From assembly GCA_028023455.1 (NCBI GenBank), contig JAQFVV010000030.1, positions 8,336,876 through 8,400,875 of the forward strand: DNA of 64,000 nt, in the 5' to 3' direction. A model generated the notes under the pieces. The model was not told where the DNA came from. It ran no database searches and saw only the letters and a program-made list of their open reading frames with translations. The DNA comes from Epiperipatus broadwayi (Eukaryota > Onychophora > Udeonychophora > Euonychophora > Peripatidae). Positions within the stretch are counted from its first letter, which is position 1, and every line of letters starts with the position of its first letter. The position numbers were made by a program, and so were the translations under genes. Below, one piece after another: positions 13,377 through 25,872 of this stretch.

Positions 13377-15862
13377 CAGTATATCAATCAAAATTTAAAA
13401 ATCCTGTTTGTTGCTTTTTTTAAGTGATAGGCTTTCATATTCCAGCTAGATATTACATTTTCATGTTCTACCAACATCATTGCAAGTCTACAAAAGAACC
13501 TAATGCTTCCTTGATCTGTGTAATCTTTGGATCCTTTATCCATTGAGCATATAAGGGAAAATATCTGCAGGCATGCTCTTGAATGCTGTAATATTATAGC
13601 TTTGGTAAATACTGAATAATAATGAGCATCACATATTAAAATAAATCATTCTGCCATATTATATGAATACAATGCATATTGTAATACTTCCATTGACTGC
13701 TAAATGATTCTATTCCTCATTTGTCTAATTAATGTATTGCTTTGGAATTTAGACATTTTGAGATAATCTATATATCTGGTGAGTTTTGTTTAATTTGTAT
13801 CATTACCTTTATCTCTAAGTTGGACAGTTTCTATGTTCAAGTGTGTGTGGATATATAAAGTAAAAATATAGATACACATGAGAACAGCTTTTTTGTCACT
13901 ACTTATTTTAACATTATGGGAACCTTACACACATTGAAGAAATGCAAAATCTAGCTACTGTTTAATAAAAATGAATAAATTTTTATTTTATATATAAACA
14001 TTAACAAAAAATAAAAACAATAAAAAAAAAGATCAGGGCACAATCAGAATTTGAAAAATATCTAAGCAGTTACTATAATTATTACTATATGTTTAAATAT
14101 ATAAAAAAAGTTTTATACATGATTTACTAATGAATATGGTTATATATCTTATATACTTTATAATTCTAAAGAAAACTGTCATACAGTCAAAACTGTAAGC
14201 ATAAAATTGTATAAAATAAATGCATAAATAGTCTATTATTTTATAAAAGATTATATGTATAATTTCAAACAATTTAAATGAATGAAAAATAAACAACAAC
14301 AACTCAAATTGACAATATTCACAATGAAAGACAGTCATTAATTTTATGACTCAGATATCAAACGTTATCAAAGTCTAAGTTTTTATATCAGACTACAATA
14401 TACATTCTCTACAGAACTTTAATAATATGGCTATATAAAGAAGAAGATTCTGATGAATATTTCAGGTTGAACAGCTATGTTCCAGAAAATCTTTTTTAGT
14501 CTATAATTATACTTGCTAAAATCTGAACAACATTTAGAAAATAGTAATAGCTGACGAAAGATATTAACTTTCTTTGATAATTTTTTGCATTTAATATGAT
14601 TATAGAAAAGAAAGATTACAAAATATAAATATAAAATAATGACAGATACCCCCCCCCCCATCTATTTGTTATTTATCACTTAAGCAAAGCTTCCAATCTT
14701 TAGTATTCTCCTCAGATTGATCTACTATCATTTTCTTAATCCTCTTTAATAAGAATAATGGAATCTCTACAGCTATCTCTAAGTAATTACATTGCCTAAA
14801 TGTTAACTTAGCCAAACATTAAAATAGATTTACTAATTTGGCTTTAGTCAAAGATGACAAAGGAATTTATTATATGAAAAAATATAAATCTGCATTAACT
14901 AAGTCAATTACTCAAGGCTTTAATAGGTGTATAAAAGTAGATGATAATAATCAACCAAGCTATCAACAATCTCAACCTATAATCAAAATCTGTAATAAAG
15001 GAGGTGACAAGATAAAGTATATTAAAACTATGTTAAACTGTGATGTTAAGGCTTTGGAAAAAACATCAATTTTGTCTTTTAACAAAATCAAATAGTATTA
15101 CATATAAAAGATGATAACTATATCAAAAGACAAAAAAGCAATTTCAATTAAGTATAATGACTTTGGCAAACCATCTTGGAATTATCCTATGCTAATTTTG
15201 TCTATTACTTTTTATTATAAAATCAGTTAACTGCAAGCAAGCTACTGATAAAATTGTTTTTGATATTGATAAATTTATATATAACTATTTAAAATAATAA
15301 TAATACTCAAATTATGTGTACTTTAATTTCTGACAGCACTCCTTTGTATTAAATTGAAAATTATGAATAATATAACGGAACAAAATGATGCTATAGCATT
15401 GAAAGCTGTGCAATTAGATCTAAAGCTACTTAATATTTTACTGGGAAATAAAACACATTTCTACATACTGTAGACTTGTATGACACAGATTAAAGTTATT
15501 TTTTGTCTAGTTTCTGATGTATCTATACAAGAAATTAAAACCAAAACTTTAAGATCATCCTAAGAATCTGAAATATGTTAACTATAAGAGTTAGCAAGGG
15601 AAAGTAGACTGCATGAAAATTTTTTAGATCCAAATGTGTCGTTAAATATATATCAAATAAACAATATTAGTTTATTTAATATATTTTTAAAATGATAAAC
15701 CATAAACTAGTGTTATAGTGGCAAAATCACCAATACAAAATAGCCATTCCAATCAAATCTGTAACATCTTACAGATAATATTCTACTAGCATTAAAAACC
15801 AATCATTTTTTAATACTACTATAATATGAAAGCAATAAAAAAGCAATAATAAATTGATATAC
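13377..15862. other. Intron sequence between elements: nothing firm
   Basis: This is AT-rich intron. A frame at 14838-15095 (plus) and its continuation in several frames to about 15500 have a mixed, lysine-rich composition. It could be a worn transposon coding region, but no motif is recognisable. A poly-C run lies at 14650-14658. Confidence 0.45.
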
Positions 15863-17796
15863 TGTAACGAGCACACACGCCGTTACATTATTTATTTTAA
15901 AAATTAGACATTGAAAAGTTCGCATATAAATTTTTTTTTTTTTTTTAAGAAATAAAAAAAAAAATTGAAAGTTAAAAATCATCTAAACTCTTATATATAA
16001 AATCGCACAGATGAAAAATTATTAAAAGAAAACTTTATTAAAAAAAAAAATTTTAAAACTAAATTTCCAGTAAAGATTTAAAGATAAAAATATATCTTTA
16101 AGTTTGTACAATAAATTAATTAATGCTATTGTATAAAATGAAAATGATTATTTTAATTAGTAAAAGTAAACTAGTCCTTGGGCATTCCAAAATGTAGAAG
16201 TAAAGGTCAGATAGGAGAGAAAAACAATAGAAACTAATAGCCAATAAAAGAAGCCCCTCAGGAAACGGACCTCAACGAAAAGATCATCATCGTTGTGACG
16301 TAATGTCCACTGGATCCGAAAGTCTACCATAAAAGGAGTGAAGAAAAAGGATTATTAGAGAAGATAGAGATGTGAAAGCAGAGGTGTGCTAGAGTTGAAG
16401 GAGAAGGGATTGGAAAGACGCACTCTTCAATCCCTTCAGTTTTGCTATAAAAAAAAAGAGAAAGAAAGAAAGAGAAATGACCAATCGTTTTCCTATATTG
16501 CGAACCATAGGACATCAGGGCCCGGAAAAATACCATCTTCCATAAAGGACCAACAACTAACTGGATACCAATCTCTTCAGAACGGCATGGGAATTCACAT
16601 TCAAATTTACAAGCAACTAAAAAAAATATGGACCTTTTAAAACCGTAAGAACTTTAGAAAATTCATGAACATTAAATATAAAATTTTCCCAGTATTTAAA
16701 TTATAGCAATAGTATTGCCTAACTGACCAAACTAAATTATTTATTAATAATTTTTATTGAATGTAGTATTTGTTTGTTAAATCATTTCCATTAATTTATT
16801 TTCCATTCTTTTAAGTTTTTGTTATGATATTTTTTTTTTTTGTTAAACAACTTTAAAAAAAAAAAATGTTAAATTTAAGTCGGGCATGAATGGCTGCGTA
16901 GATTTGTAAAGTTATATTAGTTTAATTAAGGGAGGGTAAATCTTAGGTTATTTGTTTCATAGTTAAATTGGATGAATGGATTGGATATATTGGTGAAATT
17001 AGTAAATGTAGTATGAGGTCCGTTACGTGCAGGATCGCATTATACACCGCACACCCTCTTTTTGGCCTATGGAATAGGATAGTAAGATGGAAAACGCAGT
17101 CCCTTCCTATGGAGTTTTTTTTTTTATTGCTCTTCTCGTCAGACAGATGTAGTATTCCTGTCTGGACGAGAGTCAATGTCTTCTATAACCATGCTGTTCA
17201 GATGTACATTCCTGATAGTATGGTATTTGTGCTGTCGTATTCAGGATGCATTGAATACATCGATATATCAGATAGATTGGCATTGGTTTGACTGCAAACT
17301 TTTGGCCTAAGATTAAATCAGGATAGAATATTTTCTTTTCAAATGCAAATCTATGTAGTCTATTGATACTCGACACTCTAATAAATATTAAATTCATCTG
17401 TGCGAACTTTCAAAATAAAATAAAAACAGTTAAAATGTGAATTAAAATCTAAGATAAAGTTTAATGTTTTATAATAAAAAAAAAATTAAAGAAACATACT
17501 AAAATAATTTTAAATTTATATATGTTTAATAAATGTTTGTGTGTTATTACTGACAGTGGCATCTTTTATTTTTTGTTTTTAATTGAAATATTATATAAGA
17601 ATTTATATCTTATAAATCTCTGTGTTTTCCTGAGCTAGTGGCATTGGGCTGACAGTCGGAATAAAACCATATATATGTAAAATAAGATCTTAACAGTGCG
17701 TACCTGCCTACTCTATAAATTTTCTAGGTTCAAGTAGCCTAGTGGCGCTCTGTAGCGCAGATACGGTAAGACTGTGATCTTTATCTGACTGTTATA
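15863..17796 (+). mobile_element. 1.9-kb LTR-like element, copy A
   Basis: It starts TGTAACGAGCACACACGCCG and ends GACTGTTATA. A perfect ATAC duplication flanks it (15859-15862 and 17797-17800). It is co-linear with copy B at 26149-28024 throughout. Shared blocks include the segment around 16860-17000 (GGGCATGAATGGCTGC, TTAAGGGAGGGTAAATCTTA), the run around TCGTCAGACAGAT, and the end around GGTTCAAGTAGCCTAGTGGC. The open frames inside are short, overlapping and not conserved between the copies. The ends resemble TGTAACG..CGTTACA, common for Gypsy LTRs. I infer a solo LTR, although the terminal TA instead of CA leaves a DNA-transposon alternative. Confidence 0.68.
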
Positions 17797-18551
17797 ATAC
17801 TAACCATCTTATATCACTTACAATAATTTAAGTTTCATTGGCTACTTTTAATATATTTCTTGTTATTATACCACTAAAAAACCGCAAGGTAAAAACTGAA
17901 AGACCATTGAAAAAGCTCCAAAGAAATTTCTCTGTAATAGGTTACCAAACATCATTAATTCTTCTAGTGTAATAGTATGTATGGTAACTTTCCAATGTGT
18001 CTGATTTTTCTGTATATTATCGAAGATGAAGTGTTTAAGTGGTACATCATCATTTTCTATGTAATAAATGTTTTCATAGCTTGAATTTTTTAATAAATTA
18101 TTGGCAAAATAAAATTAATTAATTACTAGTTTACTAAGCTTTTTTTTTGTTATGTTATTATAATTGAGAGATTTCAATAAAAAATATATAATATAAATAA
18201 AATAGTATTGGTATATCTAGATAAGGTTTTGTTTAGCTGATGTAATCTAGTTAAGCGAAATGCATTCAATAAACCTGTTAGCACTTTTTTCAATGACTGG
18301 AAAAAAATTGTAAAATTCTAGAAATATAAAGATGCACTAGTGTCTATATAAAAATACTACAAATATATATGAACTTTATTAAATTAAAAATCTATATCAG
18401 AAGATATATAAAATATATTTTCTTAAGTTAATTAAAAATCATTCAAGTTTTTAATGAAAGTTAGTAGATATATATCAGAAAATATGTAGAAACAAAATAG
18501 ATTTGTGTCATATATATATGATAAGTGTATATATGAAAGACTATATATTAC

Positions 18552-18623
18552 CTGATGAAAAGAATCTTCAAATAAAGTTGGTCGTGAAACTGTAATTTTA
18601 ACATGGCTTGGTAAGGCATTTGA
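18552..18623 (-). CDS. Exon of Su(dx)/WWP1-like HECT E3 ligase: start of the HECT N-lobe
   Basis: This 72-nt exon is phase 0 at both ends (TTAG|TCA..CAG|GTAAT). It encodes 24 residues, [16 protein letters not shown] followed by LFEDSFHQ. It is continuous with LCH of the previous exon, giving the family block [24 protein letters not shown] at the entry to the HECT domain. HECT ligases receive ubiquitin from the E2 on a catalytic cysteine near the C-terminus. That cysteine is not in this window. The preceding intron is about 12 kb and holds two LTR-like and one TIR element. Confidence 0.94.
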
Positions 18624-20592
18624 CTAATAAAAATACAATATTAGAATTATTTAAAACTGTGCTTACTATAAAATTTATTAAACAATTTAAGAGTATCAAA
18701 TAACATGTCAACATTTTTTGATATTAAATTTTAAAGTTATTTCATATTTTTTTGATAGTTCCCAGCTGTGTTTAGTTAGAACTAGGACATATTGTTTATA
18801 ATATATATATTATAGCTATAACATATTCGAAGCAGTTCAGACTGACTATACTACAATGAGCTAATAAATATACAAACTGCCAGTGAAGCGTGTGTGCATT
18901 GGTGCATGATACTTAAGAAATAAAAATATAAACTTCCTAAAAGTTAAAAGAGAATTTAATTCATGCATATTATTAAAGATTATTAAGTATTACTTTGTTA
19001 ATATGTGAGAAACCAAATGATAAATTACATTATAAAGGAAGAAAAAATGCTTTTGATATGCAAAATAATATGAATTACTTAGTTTGTTTTTTTTTTTTTT
19101 AAAAAAATAAATCTAAATTTGATGCTTATTTACTGCCTTTCAAATAGAAGTTTTAATTAAACAACTTGTTCAGCTGGTGGATTTAAAAATAATATTGAAA
19201 TTTTAGAATTATTACAAGTTACAATTAAAAATTTAAAAGTCTGCAATAATTTTCCTTCTTCCTATGTTACAAAATGTAAATAAAAAAGAAAAACTATATT
19301 TTGTCTCTTCTTTTGTTTCACATATTTATGTGTAAAAATCATTTGTATCCACAACGTTTTTAAGACAGTAAACAGGTGTTTTTCAAAAAATATAGTTATA
19401 ATGATGCAATAGTCATATTTTCCCTAGCTGGTAACATAGACGTTGTTTGAAAAATATTGCCTGAAGAATGTCAAATAGATTTGAAACAAGAAACTAGACA
19501 TTATCATTCTAAGTTTAGGAGTCTAGCAGTTCATTTTAAATTGCTTTGCATTATATTGCAGTCTACTATTGAATCCGTGTTGCCATAAACCATGCTGATT
19601 AAACTCTTTCAAGTATAGGTCATATTTTACCGACTGTTTCTAAAGTATTTTTCAATACTCCAGATACAACAGTCAGTATGATGATTTCATTTAGAAAAAA
19701 TCCATCTACCACATATGGCTAGATAACCAAAAACTACACCAGTCAAAACAAGCTGGAAAATGTAATCGAATCCAGAAATTAGTGCTGAAGTTTGAGAAAC
19801 CAACTTGTGCAATGCCTCTACAATGTCATGAAGGAAAAAGTAGACAGTGCAATATAAATTCTCAAGACCTACAGATAGTATTCTCTTTCTATAATATCAC
19901 AACTATTCAAGATGATCGTAATGAGAAAAAATAAAAAAGACAGCAAAATATTAAAAGAATGGTATCTGAAAAAACCATGTTTAGTGACTGTTTCAATATT
20001 TAATGTGATACATTAAAGATCAGCTTTTTCAAGCTATTGTGCATGCGCTTTTTACGAGTGTTAACGTATTACAATTATAAACATAGCGCTATATAAAATA
20101 AATGCTTATTTAAATATTTAATGTGGTAAGATCTTAATACTATAAAACCTTAAGCTTAAAATATCATTTGTTACTATAACATTGAATATTTTTGTGTGTG
20201 TTGATAGTTGTGAGTATACACACAACAGTTTTATTTATTAACCCATTTAGTTTTTTGTAACTCAATCTAAATATAGACTTTTTACACACACATGCTAGTT
20301 AATATCCACAGCCCTGAGAAAACATGCAATCCACTGGGGGACATGTTGGGCAGGTAGTAATAAATGATGATGATTGTTCTTTAAAAACTTTTCCAAAAGT
20401 AAACTTTTTTTTTAAGGTTTGGTGTCTTAGTTTCTTTTTATTGAAATTGAAAAACAAATAAAATACATTGGTTAATATTATTATATATTTGAATTTTGTT
20501 AATCATTCAACTTATTATTTATTTGAACCAAAATTTATTGTATACAACTTGAAGATCTCATCACATATATGTGTACATCTTTGATTGTATAT
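18624..20592. other. Intron sequence: nothing recognised
   Basis: I could not identify a gene or element here. A poly-T/poly-A tract lies near 19088. The stretch 20030-20120 shares words (GCATGCGCTTTT, ATATAAAATAAATG) with 21975-22075, so it may be an old repeat pair. Confidence 0.45.
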
Positions 20593-20732
20593 ATTCCAGG
20601 TTCAAATCTGTATAAAATCCCATACTGTGTGAAAGTTACCGTTACATAATTGGAGCCCAACTTGGGCCGCCCATTTATGTAATGGTAAGTTTTCATTATA
20701 GGAGACAAAAGGTGGATTTGAACCAGGATACC
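20593..20732. repeat. Imperfect palindrome with B-box-like arms and a primer-binding-site-like centre
   Basis: The left half (ATTCCAGGTTCAAATC..GAAAGTTACCGTTACATAA) matches the reverse complement of the right half (TATCCTGGTTCAAATC..GAAAACTTACCATTACATAA). The GGTTCAAATC block in each arm resembles a tRNA T-arm/B box. The centre TGGAGCCCAACTTGGGC at 20651-20667 resembles a retroelement primer-binding site placed 4 bp after CCGTTACA, an LTR-like end. The two readings are a foldback of tRNA-derived ends or an LTR/PBS junction in inverted duplicate. I cannot decide between them. Confidence 0.5.
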
Positions 20733-22200
20733 ATAATATTAAAGATATTTAATAATATATATTCAAGATTTGTACCATATTCTACATTTTGGGTCTTCAA
20801 ATAAATATGAAAGACAAATGATTAATAAAATTTAAATACAAAAATTTAATTCAAAATATATAATATTAATCAATGTGATGCTAATGATCTAGTATAAACG
20901 TACAAGTATTCCCAAAAGTATTTTACAGTTTCAATAAAAAATGTAACTCTAACATGCCAAACCTTCTAAAAGGAAAACTCTTATAAAACCGTTAAAGGAA
21001 CGATCAATGACATTTTTTTTACTTAAAAAAATTATTATAGAGTAACAAAATCCATCTTACTCAATTTTAGCTTAGTTGGTTAATGGTATGCACTCAAAAC
21101 TTCATATACAATGTTTTGCTTTAAGTATAATTTTCATTATGTGCACTGGCAGAATAGGTTTTTAAATGGAAAAAATATATTTTAAAATATGTTTATATTA
21201 ATAATTAAGATTATAATACTATTTTCAATTAATATTTATCCAGAACAAAATTGAGATTCTATAATTTATTTCAATACTCCAACAAACTTCTTTCTTCTTT
21301 TATATCATATATGAATTCTTTAAAATTTTTAAAAGCTCTTGGGATCCTGTTTAGAATTTCAGTTGTCAATATATTACCTCTATTATCATCATGTACAATC
21401 CAACTTCATTTCAGTCTCTTTCAATAATTTAGTGATACCAGATTGTACTTTCAACTATTAATTCTGTTTTTCATGCTTGCTTGTTAATTGTAGCATATCT
21501 CTCTTCATATTTTGTTGTGCAATATCAATGTCTATACTTAGCTCTTCTATTAAAAATTCAAGTTTTAGATATAAAACAATAGAACATATTTATAAAAATC
21601 TTTCTTTTCCAGCATATAGGCTTACAATATTAAGCAATTTCTATTGAATATATTCCACTTATATTAAGCATTTGATCACAGTATTTATAAATTTTAACTT
21701 TTAATTTGTTATTGTTAATTTTTATTTTTTGGAAAAAACACTACAAAAAAAATCTGATAAAAATTACAATTTAATAATATGTGAAAATCAAAAATACACT
21801 CTCTAAAAAACAAATAGTAAACTTAAATATCATGTTATCACTACTATATAAACATATTTATGTATTGGCTTTTTAATTAATTAAATAAATCAATATTGAC
21901 AAAATTTTATTCTACAAATATAATGTTTCTGTTAATTTTTTTTTTTAAAGTTTAATTAAATTAATTAATAAGCCAATAAGCTAATGCACATGCGCTTTGT
22001 AGATTTAACTATATAAACGAATACCACTTTCCAAACATAGTTTATAAAAACATTGTGCTATATAAAATAAATGTCTTGTTTAAATTAATTAATTAAATAT
22101 TTAGTTGTAAGGTATGATACATTTTCCAAGTTTGTAGTAGCATACCCAGTGCCTCATACAAGCACCAAACACACTATACGTTAGAAATCCAGCACTTGAA

Positions 22201-22511
22201 TGCTGTGAAAATACCCGAAGTTACATTCGCGGATAGTGGCATTCCATTTATATCAGCTGAATGGCAAAAGAAAGTAAAAGGGAAGAGAATCAAATAAGTT
22301 CTGACACCAATTTGAAACCCTCAATCAAATCCATGTGAGCAGCTAATGCAAGAACTGGGATGATTATTTGGAGTTTATGCTAATACCAATCACCAAGGGT
22401 GAGTCAGCCAAGTAAGAGAAGTGATTAATTTCATCAATTGGACGGTTAATGACTCTACTGAACTTGAACCCATTCATCAGCTTTATGGCAAAATTTGTGC
22501 CCTGTTTATTT
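22201..22511 (+). pseudogene. Ty3/Gypsy-type integrase core fragment (decayed)
   Basis: One frame, broken by four internal stops, reads IPEVTFADSGIPFISAEWQ, KGKRIK, LTPI.NPQSNPCEQLMQELG, INFINWTVNDST and LEPIHQLYGK. This matches the integrase catalytic core: the Asp in FADSG, then PQSNPCE with the catalytic Glu. By my count 34 positions lie between Asp and Glu, against the usual 35. After it come the helix NPCEQLMQELG..F and the ST..EP..LY.GK segment typical of Gypsy polyproteins. The stops sit where TGG or CGA would be expected (for example ELG-stop-LFG), consistent with C-to-T decay. It lies on the plus strand, opposite to the host gene. No intact gag or reverse transcriptase was found nearby. 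Confidence 0.62.
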
Positions 22512-22711
22512 AAGACTCAACTACCTGTTATACCAGAAAAGATCTGTCTTCAGCAAGATAATGTTGATGCGTTGGACAAATTAATGAAAATGGGTGAAAT
22601 AAAAACAGCAACAAAAGACATGAAATAATGTCTTTCATGTTGGGAATAAGGTAATGATTTGAATTAGTCCTGTAAGCCATCCAGAAAAAAATGTTTATAA
22701 AAAATTTCAAA

Positions 22712-24626
22712 ATATTTACGAGCCCTTACGTTATAATATGTCAATATACCAACAATGCATTTGCGATAGTTAATGAGAAAAGAAGATGGGAACATATAAC
22801 TCTCATTCTTTAAAGCTTTTTTCAGCAAAAGAGGTAGATATGACTGACAAAAATGACTGGTTTAAAAAAAAAAACTGAATTGTAAAATTCAAATGCTAAA
22901 ACAATAGTTGACAAAAAGTCATGGCAAATGAACAAGGTATAATAATGATGTTCCATTCAATATTAAAAGGTTGTTAAAAAAATAAAAGTACAACCTTAAT
23001 ATTCTGTTTAATAAATTTCAGAATTATGGCATCATATTTAATTAAATCAGGCTGACATACAAAGTTCATACTCTACTTTCCAACACTATCAATAAATAAA
23101 TACTTAAAAAAAACGTCAGAGCTCAGAATTTAAATATCACTCTACTCTTTGCATTGTTGAATAAACATGTAATGGAAAACAGTATATAGTTTGAAACCAA
23201 AATTATTTTTATGAGTTTATCAATGGTTTATCATGTTGCTATGATGACGGAGAGTTTTTCATTGTTAAGAGCCTTGTCATGTTTTATTGATACTTTATAG
23301 AGTTCTTGTCTCAACTGTTCCCAACCATTTTGCATTTATATTCATTAGCCTCTAAGTCTTAAGAGTGAGCAAGGCATAGTCTTATATCTGTCAATCTCCA
23401 AGTCGCAAAAGTGAGTCAGGTATATTCTTATCTTGTCAGCCTCTTAGTAGAGCAAGGTTTTATTTAAATGTATTGTTCATTATATGGTTTGGTTGATATT
23501 ATATTTGTGCTCGAGATAGCATTCTTGGTATTCATATTGCACAATATACTTAGGGTTAGTGGAAAAATTCTTTGTTAATCTCAACATTGTAGGCAGATGA
23601 TCAAGTCCAATAAATAATTTTATGGAATTAATGAAACAATTTTTTTTTTATATATGTATACCAATGTAATAGATTTGGAAATGTTATCTAGCCTATGAAT
23701 GGCATTATTTATTATGTTCATACCAACTTGTAAGTCCGTTTTTAAAGAAGTATGGCTAAGCATGACAATTATTTTTATTAATGTAGAAATTAAATAATGA
23801 TGTTTATAGCTAAATCAATTCTATTTTATTCCTAAATGGATGAAGGGCAAATGTAACACTCATGTCTGAGTTTATAGATGTTGTTTTTATGTGAATATTT
23901 TTCTTTACTATACATTACAAAATATTAAAAGTCATGTATATAAAATAAATTTTAAAATGTTTTGACAACAATAACAATAAGTGTAAAACTAAAATGTACG
24001 ATCATTTTTTTTTTTTTTTAAAAAAAAAAAAGTATTTTCCATCTTGATTAATAAAAACAAGATTAAGACTGTTTTTAAATATATACAACAATCCTTTAAT
24101 CTTTACTGGGTTCATTTAATTTTAGAATCCCTATAGGCAAATTCATTTAAATTTCCAACTTTTGATTGGTCAATTATAAAATCGACAGTAAATATTTATT
24201 TGTGTTAAAGTTTATATTTATTTGCTTTTTAAAAGTAGAATTATAATTAACAAAAATAATCTGTTGGGGTCAAGAAGAAAATATTTTTTCCCATCCAAAT
24301 ACAAATTGCAGCCATACATTATTGATTTCTCTCTCCATTTGTCTTCTAAAAATAAATATCTATAAAATCTGAATTCTTCTTCTAAAATAATAAAAATTAC
24401 ACATATAGCTTTTGAAAGAAATGATAAATATGTAAACAAAGTAGAGATCGTACATTTTTATTTTCAAAATTGAAACAACAAAATAGTACTTTTAAAATAA
24501 AATTGCAAGCACTATCCAATGGAGAGAATGAAAAATTATCAAACAGTGCAATTCATAGGTGAATTGTGACATCTTTGTAACAGCATTACATTTAAATATT
24601 GATTAATGGTACTCATCTTTTAGCTA
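22712..24626. other. Intron sequence: mostly nothing, with a short diverged tandem repeat
   Basis: The only structure I see is at about 23340-23460, where a unit of roughly 55 bp (..CTC.AAGTC..AGTGAG.CA.G.ATA.TCTTAT.T.GTCA..) recurs two to three times with divergence. The rest is AT-rich intron without recognisable features. Homopolymer T/A blocks lie at 24008-24032. Confidence 0.5.
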
Positions 24627-25692
24627 AAGATGCCACTCTATGGCGCAGTTTTCACGCCAAAACACATTAAAATGCTGTTTCCGCGGCCGACACGTTCGAA
24701 CCCGCGTTTTCTATAATACAACTTTTTTGTTGTGCTACAGAATGCAGACCGCTATGTCGCGTTGCAGTACAGCATGTATGTCGCATAGCAGCAAATTCAT
24801 TTTTCGAATTCGCACAATTTATAAAATAATTACGGCTTGATGATAGAATTTGTATTTGAATTGTATTGAAATGTTGTTTTCATTGGATTTTTTTTTATTT
24901 TAAACTATTGAAAGGTTCAGATTTTTTAAAACAATAATTATAAGACTTTTTATAACGTACTGTATTGAACTTTTATTTGGGAAAATGTTAAATATCTATG
25001 TTTTTACTGAGTTGCAATTAGGTAACGTGTCAATTAACGTACTGTTAGTAACATTCCACGAGACAAAGAAGTTAAAAAGAGCGGCATGAAAAAAATATCC
25101 AGTACAGTTTTGTAAATTTAATAAAAAGCAAATATTATAAACATGTTTAATAAGTAAAGAAGACATTTGTATGTGTTTGTTGTTGTTTAAAAAAGTTTGA
25201 GTTTCTTCCCTCTGTCTGAATACGGTTACGATTTTGAATTTTTTTATTTTAGCATTACAAACAGAACACTAACCCTAAATCTAACCGTAACAACTTTTAC
25301 TTTTATTACGATTATTATTTTTTAGTTAAACAACAAAAAAAGTCGTAACACAAGTAAAAAAATATCCGATAGAAAATTGATAAAAAAAAAGCCGTAACAC
25401 AAGTAAAAAAAATATCCGATAGAAAATTGATAAAAAAAGCCGTAACACAATTTAAAAAATATACGATATAAAAAAACACAAATCAAATTGTAATTTGTTG
25501 ATTTTATTTTACATTTATTATTATCATTTAAATTGTATACGTTAATAAAAAATAATATTTAAAAAAGACGATTTTGTTTTGTTTTTATTTTCGCATTACA
25601 AAAAAGCACAGAAAAATTATTAAAATCAACGGCCTGTGAATGTTCATATTTTATAGTTTTAGCGTGAAAACGGCGCCATCCAACGGTATCTT
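24627..25692. mobile_element. 1.07-kb non-autonomous TIR element
   Basis: The terminal inverted repeats run about 39 bp with scattered mismatches. The left is AAGATGCCACTCTATGGCGC..TTTTCACGCCAAAAC (24627-24665). The right, reverse-complemented, is AAGATACCGTTGGATGGCGC..TTTTCACGCTAAAAC (25655-25692). TA flanks both ends, which would suit a Tc1/mariner-type TA target, although longer duplications cannot be excluded. No transposase is encoded inside. It contains the 48-bp tandem repeat at 25342-25475. It lies in the intron between the exons at 18.6 and 30.7 kb. Confidence 0.68.
25342..25475 (+). repeat. Tandem repeat, about 48-49 bp, three units
   Basis: Units start at 25342, 25391 and 25439 with (G)YCGTAACACAAGTAAAAAA followed by ATATCCGATAGAAAATTGA. 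The third unit is diverged (ATACGATATAAAAA). The array is internal to the TIR element. Confidence 0.85.
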
Positions 25693-25781
25693 TATCTATA
25701 ATACAGGCACCTGATTAATTATAATTAGTTCTAAAAAAAATCCAAAAATGGCAGAATTGTGAATATTATTTTTTCTGTAAA

Positions 25782-25872
25782 ATGAATAAAAAATCGGCAA
25801 AATAATACTAAAGATAGCAGCAAGAAAGTTAAAGCTGAGCAATGTAAGGTTGTATTCCCTATTGACTTACAG
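25782..25872 (+). other. Exon-like segment with strong donor, not confirmed
   Basis: An ATG at 25782 starts MNKKSAK and then a stop (25803-25805). The overlapping frame reads NTKDSSKKVKAEQC, then KVVFPIDLQ, directly up to a consensus donor CAG|GTAAGT at 25873. A one-base slip at the AATAAT repeat would join the two into one plausible N-terminus. It could be a broken first exon of a plus-strand gene or retrocopy. I do not recognise the protein and found no following exon. Confidence 0.25.

Noticed and set aside
14838-15095. 85-codon lysine-rich frame as a gene
   Set aside because: It has no motif and no neighbouring exon signal; kept only as a possible worn transposon remnant.
16324-17397. 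Several overlapping frames in copy A and their counterparts in copy B
   Set aside because: The frames differ between the two copies because of indels, so they are not under coding constraint.
20651-20667. Firm call of a retroelement primer-binding site
   Set aside because: The match sits in the centre of a palindrome, so the similarity may be a by-product of the fold-back; reported only as an alternative.
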